DNA of 64,000 nt from contig CAVYZL010000006.1 of the NCBI GenBank assembly GCA_963773055.1, positions 186,001-250,000 on the forward strand, written 5' to 3'. Shown piece by piece: positions 36,706 to 44,744 of this stretch (positions within the stretch are counted from its first letter, which is position 1; the number at the start of each line of letters is the position of its first letter). Source of the stretch: PALSA-612 sp963773055. Lineage in GTDB: Bacteria; Actinomycetota; Thermoleophilia; Gaiellales; Gaiellaceae. The translations under genes were made by a program, and so were the position numbers. The notes beneath the pieces were generated by a model, which was not told where the DNA came from, ran no database searches, and was given only the letters and a program-made list of their open reading frames with translations.

Positions 36706-39585
36706 GTGAGCGACCCAAAGGCCGCAGGCCCGAACGCGGGCTACGAGACCGCGCTCCTCTACGACTACCTCGAGAACCCTGAGGCCGTGCCGGAGGAGTG
36801 GCGCCAGATCCTCGCCGAGCGCCTGGCACAGGCGCTCTCTGGAGACGGCGCGCAGGCCCCTGTCGTCGTGGCCCCGCCCGTCAGCGAGCCGGTCGCAGAG
36901 CTGCCGGCAGCTGTCGAGCATGAAGTGGAGGCCGAGCCGGAGCTGGAGGCCGAGCCGCAGCCGGAGCCCGAGCCGCCCGTCGCCCCGGTCGCGGCCGAGC
37001 CCGACGACGAGCTGCTCGGCGGCGTTGCCGCCGCCATGGCGCTCGTCAGGGCGTACCGCACGCACGGCCATCTTGCGGCGCATCTGGACCCGCTCGGCTC
37101 GCCGCCGATCGGCGATCCGGCGCTCGAGCCGTTGCGGCTCGAGCCGCCGCTGACGCCGGAGCTCCAGGAGCGGATACCCGCCGATCTGCTCCGCCTCTAC
37201 GTGCCCGGCGAGACGCTCGCCGACGTGCTGCCAGCGCTCGAGGAGATCTACTGCGGCACGAGCGCGTACGAGATCGAGCACATCTCGGACCACGAGGAGC
37301 GTATGTGGCTGCGCCAGGTGATCGAGTCCGGTCGCTACCGGGAGCCGCTGAGCGCCGACGGGAAGCAGCGCCTGCTCAGGCACCTGTCCGAGGTCGAGGC
37401 GTTCGAGCAGTACCTCCGGCGCGCCTTCCTCGGACAGAAGCAGTTCTCGATCGAGGGGCTCGACGTGCTCGTGCCGATGCTCGACGAGGCGATCGGGATC
37501 GCCGCGGGGACTGGCGCCCACCAGGTCGTGATGGGGATGGCGCACCGCGGGCGGCTCAGCGTCCTCGCCTACACGCTCGGGCAGCCGTACGAGAGCCTGC
37601 TCCGCGAGTTCGAGGGCGAGCGAACGATCGAGGCGGTTGTCGGCAGCCCCGAGGGCGGCACAGGCGATGTCAAGTACCACCTTGGGGCGGAAGGCGTCCA
37701 CCGGACGGCGGCGGGTGACATCGCCGTCACGCTCGTCTCGAACCCGAGCCACCTCGAGGCCGTCAATCCCGTCGTCGAGGGCTGGGCACGCGCGACGCAG
37801 ACCGACCGCTCGACCGGCATCGGCCGTCACGACCCGTCGGTCGCGCTGCCGATCCTCATCCACGGCGACGCGTCGTTCGCAGGACAGGGCGTCGTCGCCG
37901 AGACGTTCAACTTCGAGGGGCTGGCCGGCTACTCGACCGGCGGCACGCTGCACGTGATCGCGAACAACCAGATCGGGTTCACGACCGATCCTGCGGAGGG
38001 ACGCTCGACGCGCTACTCGAGCGACCTCGCGAAGGGCTTCGACGCGCCGATCGTCCACGTCAACGCCGACGATCCGGAGGCGGCGGTCTCCGCGATCCGG
38101 CTCGCGCTCGCCTTCCGCGAGCGGTTCGGGCACGACGTCGTCGTCGACCTCGTCGGCTACCGGCGCTTCGGGCACAACGAGCAGGACGAGCCCGCCTACA
38201 CGCAGCCGCTGATGGCGCAGCAGATCGCGGAGCAGCCGACGGTGCGCGCCCAGTTCGCCGAGCGGCTGATCGAGGAGCGGGTCATCTCCGAGGCGGACGC
38301 ACAGAAGCTGGTCGACGACGCGACCAACCGCCTGCGCGAGGCGCACGACCGGCTGCGTGCGTCCATCGCCGAACCGCCCGAGCAGAGCGGTGCGACGCCT
38401 CCGGCCGGCTCTGGCGACGTGCTGACCTCGGTGCCGGAGAGCCGCCTTCGGGAGCTCGACCGGGAGCTCGTCGCGACACCCGAAGGCTTCACCGTCAACC
38501 CAAAGCTTGCGCGCCAGCTCGAGCGGCGCCGGGACACGCTCGACGAGGGCGGGATCGACTGGGGCCACGCCGAGGCGTTGGCGCTCGCCACGCTCGTCGT
38601 CGAGGGGATCCCCGTCCGGCTGACGGGCCAGGACTCCGAGCGCGGGACGTTCTCGCAGCGGCACCTGGCGCTGCACGACACCGTCACGGGCGAGCGCTAC
38701 CTCCCGATCGAGCACCTGGCCGGCGCGCAGGCGTCGGTCGAGGTACACAACTCGCCGCTCTCGGAGTACGGCGCGCTCGGTTTCGAGTACGGCTACTCGG
38801 TCGCTGCTCCGGAGACGCTTGTGCTCTGGGAGGCGCAGTTCGGCGACTTCGTCAACGCGGCGCAGATCATCATCGACCAGTTCCTCGTCTCCGGCCTCTC
38901 GAAGTGGGGCCAGACGTCCCGGCTGACGCTGCTGCTGCCGCACGGGTACGAGGGCAACGGGCCAGAGCATTCCAGCGCCCGGCTGGAGCGCTTCCTCCAG
39001 TCGGCGGCGCAGGAGAACATCCGCGTCGCGAACCCGTCGACGGCGGCGCAGTACTTCCATCTGCTCCGGCGCCAGGCGCTCGACGCTCGCCCGCGGCCGC
39101 TCGTCGCGATGACGCCGAAGGGCCTCCTCCGTCTCAAGGAGTCCGCTGCCCGGCTCGACGACCTGACCGCCGGTCGCTTCGAGCCCGTGCTCGACGACCC
39201 GTCGGCCGACTACGAGCGCGTCCGCCGTCTCGTCTTCTGCTCGGGGAAGCTCTTCTACGACATCGACGGGCACGAGGCTCGTGCGTCGACGGAGGGTGGT
39301 GTCTCCGTCGTCCGCATCGAGCAGCTCTACCCGTTCCCCGCCCGGGCGCTCTCGGACGTCGTCGCGCTCTACCCAGCCGTGCGCGAGATCGTCTGGGCGC
39401 AGGAGGAGCCGCTGAACATGGGCGCCTATCGCTCTATCCGTCACCGGCTCGAGGACGTGCTGCCCGACGACGTCTCCCTCCGCTACTCCGGGCGGCCGTG
39501 GCGCGCGAGCCCGAGCGAGGGCTATCCGACCGCGCACCTTCGCGAGCAGGACCGGATCGTGCGCGAGGCCCTGGGAATCAACTGA
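36706..39585 (+). CDS. sucA: 2-oxoglutarate dehydrogenase E1 component
   Basis: This 959-residue thiamine-diphosphate enzyme of the TCA cycle begins with the E1o N-terminal motif YDYLENPEAVPEEW. A Glu/Pro-rich linker (about 60-100) follows, then the dehydrogenase core. The core shows MGMAHRGRLSVLAY, VSNPSHLEAVNPVVEG, HGDASFAGQGVVAET, YRRFGHNEQDEPAYTQP and LLPHGYEGNGPEHSSARLER. Length and domains resemble the ordinary E1o. The fused acyltransferase of mycobacterial KGD is absent, so a separate E2 is expected elsewhere. The start is GTG 36706. Confidence 0.95.
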   Translation: MSDPKAAGPNAGYETALLYDYLENPEAVPEEWRQILAERLAQALSGDGAQAPVVVAPPVSEPVAELPAAVEHEVEAEPELEAEPQPEPEPPVAPVAAEPDDELLGGVAAAMALVRAYRTHGHLAAHLDPLGSPPIGDPALEPLRLEPPLTPELQERIPADLLRLYVPGETLADVLPALEEIYCGTSAYEIEHISDHEERMWLRQVIESGRYREPLSADGKQRLLRHLSEVEAFEQYLRRAFLGQKQFSIEGLDVLVPMLDEAIGIAAGTGAHQVVMGMAHRGRLSVLAYTLGQPYESLLREFEGERTIEAVVGSPEGGTGDVKYHLGAEGVHRTAAGDIAVTLVSNPSHLEAVNPVVEGWARATQTDRSTGIGRHDPSVALPILIHGDASFAGQGVVAETFNFEGLAGYSTGGTLHVIANNQIGFTTDPAEGRSTRYSSDLAKGFDAPIVHVNADDPEAAVSAIRLALAFRERFGHDVVVDLVGYRRFGHNEQDEPAYTQPLMAQQIAEQPTVRAQFAERLIEERVISEADAQKLVDDATNRLREAHDRLRASIAEPPEQSGATPPAGSGDVLTSVPESRLRELDRELVATPEGFTVNPKLARQLERRRDTLDEGGIDWGHAEALALATLVVEGIPVRLTGQDSERGTFSQRHLALHDTVTGERYLPIEHLAGAQASVEVHNSPLSEYGALGFEYGYSVAAPETLVLWEAQFGDFVNAAQIIIDQFLVSGLSKWGQTSRLTLLLPHGYEGNGPEHSSARLERFLQSAAQENIRVANPSTAAQYFHLLRRQALDARPRPLVAMTPKGLLRLKESAARLDDLTAGRFEPVLDDPSADYERVRRLVFCSGKLFYDIDGHEARASTEGGVSVVRIEQLYPFPARALSDVVALYPAVREIVWAQEEPLNMGAYRSIRHRLEDVLPDDVSLRYSGRPWRASPSEGYPTAHLREQDRIVREALGIN

Positions 39586-39604
39586 CCGGGCATCAACTAG
39601 AGGT

Positions 39605-39622
39605 CTCGGGCGTCAGCCCGAG
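39605..39622. terminator. Hairpin terminator candidate after sucA
   Basis: CTCGGGC-GTCA-GCCCGAG is a perfect 7-bp stem with a 4-base loop between the convergent sucA and the small gene at 39625. It could serve both strands. No clear T-run follows. Confidence 0.6.
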
Positions 39623-39624
39623 CG

Positions 39625-39795
39625 CTAGGGCTTCTTGCCGTTCCGGGTCTGGCGGACGATCGACGCAGCGGCGGCAGCCGCTTTCGGCCCGTGCTTTCGC
39701 ACCTGCGTGAGCACGAGCCTCTTCTGCGCCGGAGGGAGGCGCCGCCACATGCGGTACGCGGCGAGGGCGACTCCGACTGAGCTCTTCGGCACCAT
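39625..39795 (-). CDS. Small basic hypothetical protein
   Basis: This 56-residue protein is basic and helical (PAQKRLVLTQVRKHGPKAAA, RQTRNGKKP). I start at MVPKSSVGVAL because GAGGA precedes it by seven bases on the reverse strand. An upstream in-frame start would add six residues. No family is recognised. It is convergent with sucA. Confidence 0.5.
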   Translation of the reverse strand: MVPKSSVGVALAAYRMWRRLPPAQKRLVLTQVRKHGPKAAAAAASIVRQTRNGKKP

Positions 39796-39896
39796 GCAAC
39801 CATCCTCGCACATCCACGGATCGAGAAGGAACCTGGCTCTCCTTCACAAATCCGTTACAATCGAGCCGTCCCCGGAACGTCCAAGGAGGAATCTGC

Positions 39897-40205
39897 ATGC
39901 CCGTTGACACCGCGTCGGTCTTCTCTCAGGTCATCGACGAGCACATCGAGCTGAAGCGGCGGAACGCCGAGCTCGAGCCGACCCTGCCGATCGATCGGTA
40001 CGTGAACGGTGATCCCTTCGAGAATCACCCGCTCTTCAAGACCGAGGAGCAGGCCCGCATCGAGGAGACGATGGACGGCACCGAGCCGGCCGTCGTCGCG
40101 CACGCCGCGGTGCCGTGGCCGGTTGAGGATGAGCCCGCGCCGCCCGCGCCGTCCGAGGACGACGGCCTTTGGGGGCGCTCCCGCGACTTCGACTGGGGCG
40201 ACTAG
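39897..40205 (+). CDS. Small acidic hypothetical protein
   Basis: This 102-residue acidic protein has a helical N-terminal half (VFSQVIDEHIELKRRNAELE) and a Pro/Glu/Asp-rich tail ending in DDGLWGRSRDFDWGD. A strong ribosome site, AAGGAGGA, lies eight bases before the ATG, and a TACAAT box at 39854-39859 could be its promoter. No family is recognised. The tail looks disordered and may be a docking segment. Confidence 0.6.
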   Translation: MPVDTASVFSQVIDEHIELKRRNAELEPTLPIDRYVNGDPFENHPLFKTEEQARIEETMDGTEPAVVAHAAVPWPVEDEPAPPAPSEDDGLWGRSRDFDWGD

Positions 40206-40211
40206 CCGGCC

Positions 40212-40749
40212 TCAGCACCCGCGCTGGTAGGTCAAAGCGCGAACAGTCTTGAACCACTCGCCCGCGACGGCGTAGGGGATGGTCGTCCAGGGGTAGTCGA
40301 CGCCGACTGCGTCGACGTCGCCGTCGACGCAGCGGTCGAAGAGCATCCGCGCGCGCGTGACGTGGAAGCGTGAGGTCACGAGCAGGATCCGCTTCCAGCG
40401 ATGTTCGCGCACGAGCCTCGCCGACGGCCTCGGCCTCGCCGCGCGTCGAATCGGGGTCGGGCGTGAAGCACACGACACCGGAGCCCGTTGCCCACCGTGA
40501 TGGCAGAGGCCCGGCGCGCGCGGCTGGCTCGGGTCGAAGCCGTTCGAGATCACGAGCACGGGCGCGACGCCCTGCGCGCATCAGCGCGAGGCCGCCGTCG
40601 AGCCGCTCGTGCTTCGAGCCCGAGAGGACGACGACCGCGTCTGCGTGGCCGACCTCGTCCTCGGTCGGGAAGAAGACGAACCGCAACGTCAGGACGACGG
40701 CGCCGGCGGCGAGCATCACCAGGCAGACGAGGAGGAGGCGCCGGAGCAC
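40212..40749 (-). pseudogene. DUF218/YdcF-like protein (frame broken about three times)
   Basis: The pieces are an N-terminal membrane helix and DAVVVLSGSKHERLDGGLAL, then VAPVLVISNG, then VVCFTPDPDSTRGEAEAV, then WKRILLVTSRFHVTRARMLF to GEWFKTVRALTYQ. In order they make a YdcF-type DUF218 domain, an envelope-linked fold of unclear chemistry. Joining them needs changes near 40572, 40495 and 40425. Two look like one extra G and one like a missing base. The density of breaks leaves open real decay. Confidence 0.65.
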
Positions 40750-40775
40750 GACCGCGCATCGTAGAGTCCCGGCGC

Positions 40776-41570
40776 GTGCGCTCGCTCGGCCTCTATCTCC
40801 GCGCGGTCAGGCGGCCGCTGCTCACCGGGCGGCCGTCGCTCGGCCCGCTCGACGGGCGGCTCGTGTTCGTGTTCGGAAGCCCCCGGTCGGGCACGACCTT
40901 CCTCGCCGGCGCGATCGGCTCGCTGCCGGGCTTCGTCGATCTCGGCGAGGTGAACCCGCTGAAGGCCGCGATCCCGGACGTGACGGCGCGGGAGGTCCGC
41001 CGGATCGTCGACCGCGTGCGCCGTCTCGGGCTCGTCGGCTCGCACCGCGCCGTCGAGCAGACGCCCGAGGTCGCGTACGTGCTGCCCGAAGTCGCCGAGG
41101 CGTTCCCCCAGGCGACGCTCGTGCACGCGGTCCGAGACGGCCGCGATGTCGCCTGCTCTCTGCTCGAGCGCGGCTGGTTCAGCGCGAGGCGCGGCGACGC
41201 AGACGACGCGGGCGCCGCCTTCGGCACGCATCCGCGCTTCTGGGTCGAGCAGGGTCGCGAGGCCGCGTTTCGCGAAGCCAGCGAAGCCCGCCGCTGCGCC
41301 TGGGCGTGGCGGCGGTACGTATCGGCGGCGCGCCAGAGCGGCGCCCCGGTCGTCGAGGTGCGCTATGAGCAGCTGGCGACCGACGCGACGCACGAGCTCA
41401 TTGCGCGCCGGCTCGGCGCGTCGCAGTCCGACGTCTCCCACGCTCTCTCCGTGGCCCATGAGCAGTCGATCGGCCGCTGGCGGCGTGACCTCGACGCGGC
41501 GCAGCTCGCCGACGTCGAGAACGAGGCCGGAGCGCTGCTGGCAGAGTTGGGTTATGGCACGGGTCCCTGA
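40776..41570 (+). CDS. Sulfotransferase-family protein
   Basis: This 264-residue protein has the PAPS 5'-phosphosulfate loop FVFGSPRSGTTFLAGAI near residue 30 and the 3'-phosphate region LVHAVRDGRDVACSL near 115. Both are typical of sulfotransferase family members in Actinomycetota. The acceptor is unknown (lipid, glycan or small molecule). The start is GTG 40776, divergent from the broken DUF218 gene. Its end overlaps the next gene by 17 bases. Confidence 0.85.
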   Translation: MRSLGLYLRAVRRPLLTGRPSLGPLDGRLVFVFGSPRSGTTFLAGAIGSLPGFVDLGEVNPLKAAIPDVTAREVRRIVDRVRRLGLVGSHRAVEQTPEVAYVLPEVAEAFPQATLVHAVRDGRDVACSLLERGWFSARRGDADDAGAAFGTHPRFWVEQGREAAFREASEARRCAWAWRRYVSAARQSGAPVVEVRYEQLATDATHELIARRLGASQSDVSHALSVAHEQSIGRWRRDLDAAQLADVENEAGALLAELGYGTGP

Positions 41571-41937
41571 CCGGAACGTCGTCGGCGGAGCGCTGCTCCC
41601 GTGCTCGCTCGATCCGTTGACGGGGTTCTTTCGCGACGGCGCGTGCGCGACGTGCCCGGAGGACGTCGGCAGCCACACCGTCTGCGCGGTCGTCACCGCG
41701 GAGTTCCTCGACTTCTCCAGGCGCGCGGGGAACGACCTCTCGACGCCCGTCCCGGAGTGGGGCTTCCCGGGCCTCGAGCCCGGTGACAGCTGGTGCGTGT
41801 GCGCGGAGCGCTGGCTCGAGGCGTATCACGCGGGCGTGGCGCCCGCCGTCGTGCTCGGCGCAACGCACGAACGGGCCCTCGAGGTGATCGCGATCGAGAC
41901 GCTGACGGCGCACGCGTTCCAGCCCGACACGGTCTAG
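41554..41937 (+). CDS. DUF2237 family protein
   Basis: This 127-residue protein has NVVGGALLPCSLDPLTGFFRDGACATCPEDVGSHTVCA-type sequence, here residues 7-44, and PGLEPGDSWCVCAERW near 80. These are the hallmark conserved blocks of DUF2237, with six Cys in all. The biochemical role of the family is not established. It overlaps the sulfotransferase gene end and precedes the peroxiredoxin gene by 62 bases. Confidence 0.85.
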   Translation: MARVPDRNVVGGALLPCSLDPLTGFFRDGACATCPEDVGSHTVCAVVTAEFLDFSRRAGNDLSTPVPEWGFPGLEPGDSWCVCAERWLEAYHAGVAPAVVLGATHERALEVIAIETLTAHAFQPDTV

Positions 41938-41999
41938 CGTGGCGGCCACGCGCCCCGGCCGTGGCAAGATAAGCGCTTCAGCGAAGGGGAGGGTTACGA

Positions 42000-42659
42000 A
42001 TGGCTTTGCACCTAGGCGACACCGCACCGGACTTCACGGCCGAGACGACCGACGGGGAGATCTCCTTCCACGACTGGATCGGCGACTCGTGGGCGGTGCT
42101 CTTCTCGCACCCGAAGGACTTCACACCGGTCTGCACGACCGAGCTCGGCTACATGGCAAAGATCAAGCCCGAGTTCGACAAGCGAGGCGTCAAGATCATC
42201 GGGCTCTCCGTCGACCCGACCGACCGCCACGTCGACTGGGCGGCCGACATCGAGGACACGCAGGGGCACGCGCCCAACTACCCGATCATCGGCGACACGG
42301 ACTTCAACGTCTCGAAGCTGTACGGGATGCTGCCCACCGAGACGTCGGGCGACCCGCTCGAGCGGACGCCGATGGACAACCAGACGGTGCGGAACGTGTT
42401 CGTGATCGCGCCCGACAAGTCGATCAAGCTGATCCTCGTCTACCCGATGACGACCGGACGCAACTTCGACGAGGTGCTGCGTGTGATCGACTCGCTCCAG
42501 CTGACCGCGAACCACAAGGTGGCGACGCCGGTCAACTGGCAGCAGGGTGAGGACGTGATCATCGCCGGGTCGGTCTCCGACGAGCAGGCGAAAGAGCTGT
42601 TCGGCGAGTGGGACGCACCGCGGCCGTACATCCGCGTCGTACCGCAGCCGACGACCTGA
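42000..42659 (+). CDS. 1-Cys peroxiredoxin (Prx6 type)
   Basis: This 219-residue peroxidase has HPKDFTPVCTTEL with the peroxidatic Cys at position 45. The long C-terminal domain typical of Prx6 follows (NHKVATPVNWQQGEDVIIAG). It reduces hydrogen peroxide and organic hydroperoxides in the cytoplasm. The Prx6-type length favours 1-Cys chemistry with an external thiol donor. GAAGGGGAGGG lies eight bases before the ATG. Confidence 0.94.
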   Translation: MALHLGDTAPDFTAETTDGEISFHDWIGDSWAVLFSHPKDFTPVCTTELGYMAKIKPEFDKRGVKIIGLSVDPTDRHVDWAADIEDTQGHAPNYPIIGDTDFNVSKLYGMLPTETSGDPLERTPMDNQTVRNVFVIAPDKSIKLILVYPMTTGRNFDEVLRVIDSLQLTANHKVATPVNWQQGEDVIIAGSVSDEQAKELFGEWDAPRPYIRVVPQPTT

Positions 42660-42681
42660 CCGCGTACGAGGGAACGGGCGT

Positions 42682-43488
42682 GTGACCGCGGCCGAGCGCC
42701 GCGCCCGTTTCTACGCGCTCCATGAGAGCGCCGGGCTGTTCGCGATGCCGAACCCGTGGGATGTCGGTTCGGCGAAGCTGCTCGAGCGCGCCGGGTTCGC
42801 GGCCCTCGCGACCACGAGCGCCGGCTTCGCGTGGTCGCTCGGCAAGCTCGACCAGAAGGTCGCGCGGGACGAGCTCGTCGACCACGTCGCGAGCCTTGCG
42901 GACGCCGTCTCCGTGCCGCTGAACGTCGACTCGGAGCGCTGCTATCCGGACGACCCGGGTGGCGTCGCCGAGACCATACGCCTGCTCGGCGAGGCAGGTG
43001 CAGCTGGCTGCTCGATCGAGGACTACGACCCCGCGACGGGCGCGATCGACAACATCGGGCTGGCGACTGAGCGGGTCGCGAAGGCAGCGGAGGCCGCGCA
43101 CGAGTTCGATCCGCCGATGACGCTGACCGCCCGCGCGGAGAACCATCTCCGCGGCGTCGACGACCTCGACGACACGGTCGCGCGGCTCGTCGCGTATCGC
43201 GACGTTGGTGCAGACTGTGTCTATGCGCCGGGGCTCACGGACTCCGTGCAGATCGCACGGGTCGTCGAAGAGGTCGGCATTCCCGTGAACGTGCTCGCGC
43301 TGCCGGCCGCCCCGAGTCTCCCGGAGCTGGAGGCGCTTGGCGTCCGACGCGTCTCCACCGGCAGCCTGCTCGCAGGTGTCGCGTACGGCGCGCTGCTCAC
43401 CGGTGCGGAGGAGCTGCTCGGCCCCGGAACGTCCGCGTATGCAACGGGCCATGTCTCGCGCGACGCGCTGAAGGATGCGCTCGGATGA
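42682..43488 (+). CDS. Isocitrate lyase/PEP mutase superfamily protein
   Basis: This 268-residue TIM-barrel protein has FAMPNPWDVGSAKLLERAGF near residue 20, VPLNVDSERCYPDD near 75 and GCSIEDYDPATGAI near 110. These match the carboxyphosphonoenolpyruvate mutase-like branch. The isocitrate-lyase KKCGH catalytic loop is not present, so it is probably a lyase or oxaloacetate-decarboxylase-like member. GTG 42682 is the start. The stop overlaps the start of the aminotransferase gene. Confidence 0.85.
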   Translation: MTAAERRARFYALHESAGLFAMPNPWDVGSAKLLERAGFAALATTSAGFAWSLGKLDQKVARDELVDHVASLADAVSVPLNVDSERCYPDDPGGVAETIRLLGEAGAAGCSIEDYDPATGAIDNIGLATERVAKAAEAAHEFDPPMTLTARAENHLRGVDDLDDTVARLVAYRDVGADCVYAPGLTDSVQIARVVEEVGIPVNVLALPAAPSLPELEALGVRRVSTGSLLAGVAYGALLTGAEELLGPGTSAYATGHVSRDALKDALG

Positions 43489-44744
43489 GCGTGCTCGGTC
43501 AGACCACAATCGAGCAGACCACAATCGAGCAGTACCTCGACGCCACGTCCGCGTCACGGGTCCTCTTCGAGCGCGCGCTTGCAGCGCTGCCCGGGGGCAA
43601 CACGCGAACGACGATCTACCACGAGCCGTACCCGGTCTACCTCGCGAGCGGCGAGGGCTGCCGGGTCACGGACGTCGACGGCTCAGTGCGGATCGACTTC
43701 ATCTCCAACTACACGTCGCTGATCCTCGGCCACTGCCATCCGCGGGTCGTGGAGGCGGTGCAGCAGCAGGCAGCGAAGCTGATGAGCGCGGCCGCGCCGA
43801 GCGAGCTCGAGATCGAGCTCGCGGAGCGGATCCGCGATCGCCTGCCGAGCGTCGAGCGCATCCGCTTCGCGAACTCCGGGACGGAGGGGACGATGCTCGC
43901 GTTCCGCGCGGCGCGCGCCTTCACCGGCCGGGCGAAGATCGCCACCTTCGCGGGCGGCTACCACGGCTCGCACGACTACGCCGCGAGCATCCCGCCCGAG
44001 CCGGCCCAGGCACCCGGCGCACGCGGCATCCCGCCCGCGGTCGCCGAGACGATCGTCGTCTGTCCGTTCGACGACGTCGAGGGCACACGTGCCGCGCTCG
44101 AGCCGCACCTGGGCGACCTCGCGGCAGTGATCATCGAGCCCATCCTCGGCGCTGGCGGCGTACAGCCGGCCTCACCGGAGTTCCTGCAGTTCCTTCGAGA
44201 CCTGACGCGCGACGCCGGCGCGCTGCTCGTCTTCGACGAGGTGATCTCGTTCCGTGTCGGCTACCACGGCGCGCAGGGCGAGCTCGGGATCACGCCTGAC
44301 CTGACGACGCTGGGGAAGATCATCGGCGGCGGGCTGCCCGTCGGTGCCTGCGGCGGCCGCGAGGACGTGCTGGCGTGCTTCGATCCGCGGCGCGAGGACC
44401 GCGTCGGCCACGGTGGGACGTTCAACGCGAACCCGTTGACGATGGCGGCCGGCCTCGTGACGCTCGCCGAGATGACGCCGGAGCGCTACACGGAGATCGA
44501 GGCGCTGGCCGTCGACCTCCAGCGGAAGGTCGAGGCGGTGCTCACGGAGACCGGGACGCCTGGCACGGTCACGCGCGCAGGCTCGCTCTTCCACGTGCAC
44601 GTCGACGACCCGGAGTCGCTCCACCTCGCGCTCCTGAACCACGGGATCCTGTCGACGCAGCGCGGGATGGGCTGCATCTCGGTCCCGATGACTGCCGCCG
44701 AGATCGACGCGTACGTCGAGGCGACGAGGCTGAGCCTCGGCTAA
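43485..44744 (+). CDS. Class III aminotransferase, glutamate-1-semialdehyde aminomutase-like
   Basis: This 419-residue PLP enzyme has FANSGTEGTMLAFRAARAFTG near 125, YHGSHDY near 158, LLVFDEVISFRVGYHGAQG near 247 and the PLP-lysine segment LGKIIGGGLPVGACGG near 272. HGGTFNANPLTMAAG follows near 307. The order resembles HemL-like aminotransferases, but its neighbours are not haem genes, so the substrate is open. It is coupled to the PEP-mutase-like gene by ATGA, suggesting one pathway. Residues 6-15 are a perfect five-residue duplication (TTIEQ). Confidence 0.88.
   Translation: MSVLGQTTIEQTTIEQYLDATSASRVLFERALAALPGGNTRTTIYHEPYPVYLASGEGCRVTDVDGSVRIDFISNYTSLILGHCHPRVVEAVQQQAAKLMSAAAPSELEIELAERIRDRLPSVERIRFANSGTEGTMLAFRAARAFTGRAKIATFAGGYHGSHDYAASIPPEPAQAPGARGIPPAVAETIVVCPFDDVEGTRAALEPHLGDLAAVIIEPILGAGGVQPASPEFLQFLRDLTRDAGALLVFDEVISFRVGYHGAQGELGITPDLTTLGKIIGGGLPVGACGGREDVLACFDPRREDRVGHGGTFNANPLTMAAGLVTLAEMTPERYTEIEALAVDLQRKVEAVLTETGTPGTVTRAGSLFHVHVDDPESLHLALLNHGILSTQRGMGCISVPMTAAEIDAYVEATRLSLG
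43500..43529 (+). repeat. 15-bp in-frame tandem duplication
   Basis: CAGACCACAATCGAG occurs twice in a row, followed by CAG of a third unit, near the aminotransferase 5' end. It adds TTIEQ once more to the protein without breaking the frame. Confidence 0.85.

Noticed and set aside
36406..39537. 1043-codon reverse open frame opposite sucA
   Set aside because: Antisense shadow of a high-G+C gene, rich in Arg, Leu and Asp without domain motifs. sucA explains the region fully.
43485..44744. Assignment as hemL (haem synthesis)
   Set aside because: Motifs are GSAM-like but many class III aminotransferases share them, and the neighbours are a PEP-mutase-like gene and a drug exporter, not haem genes.
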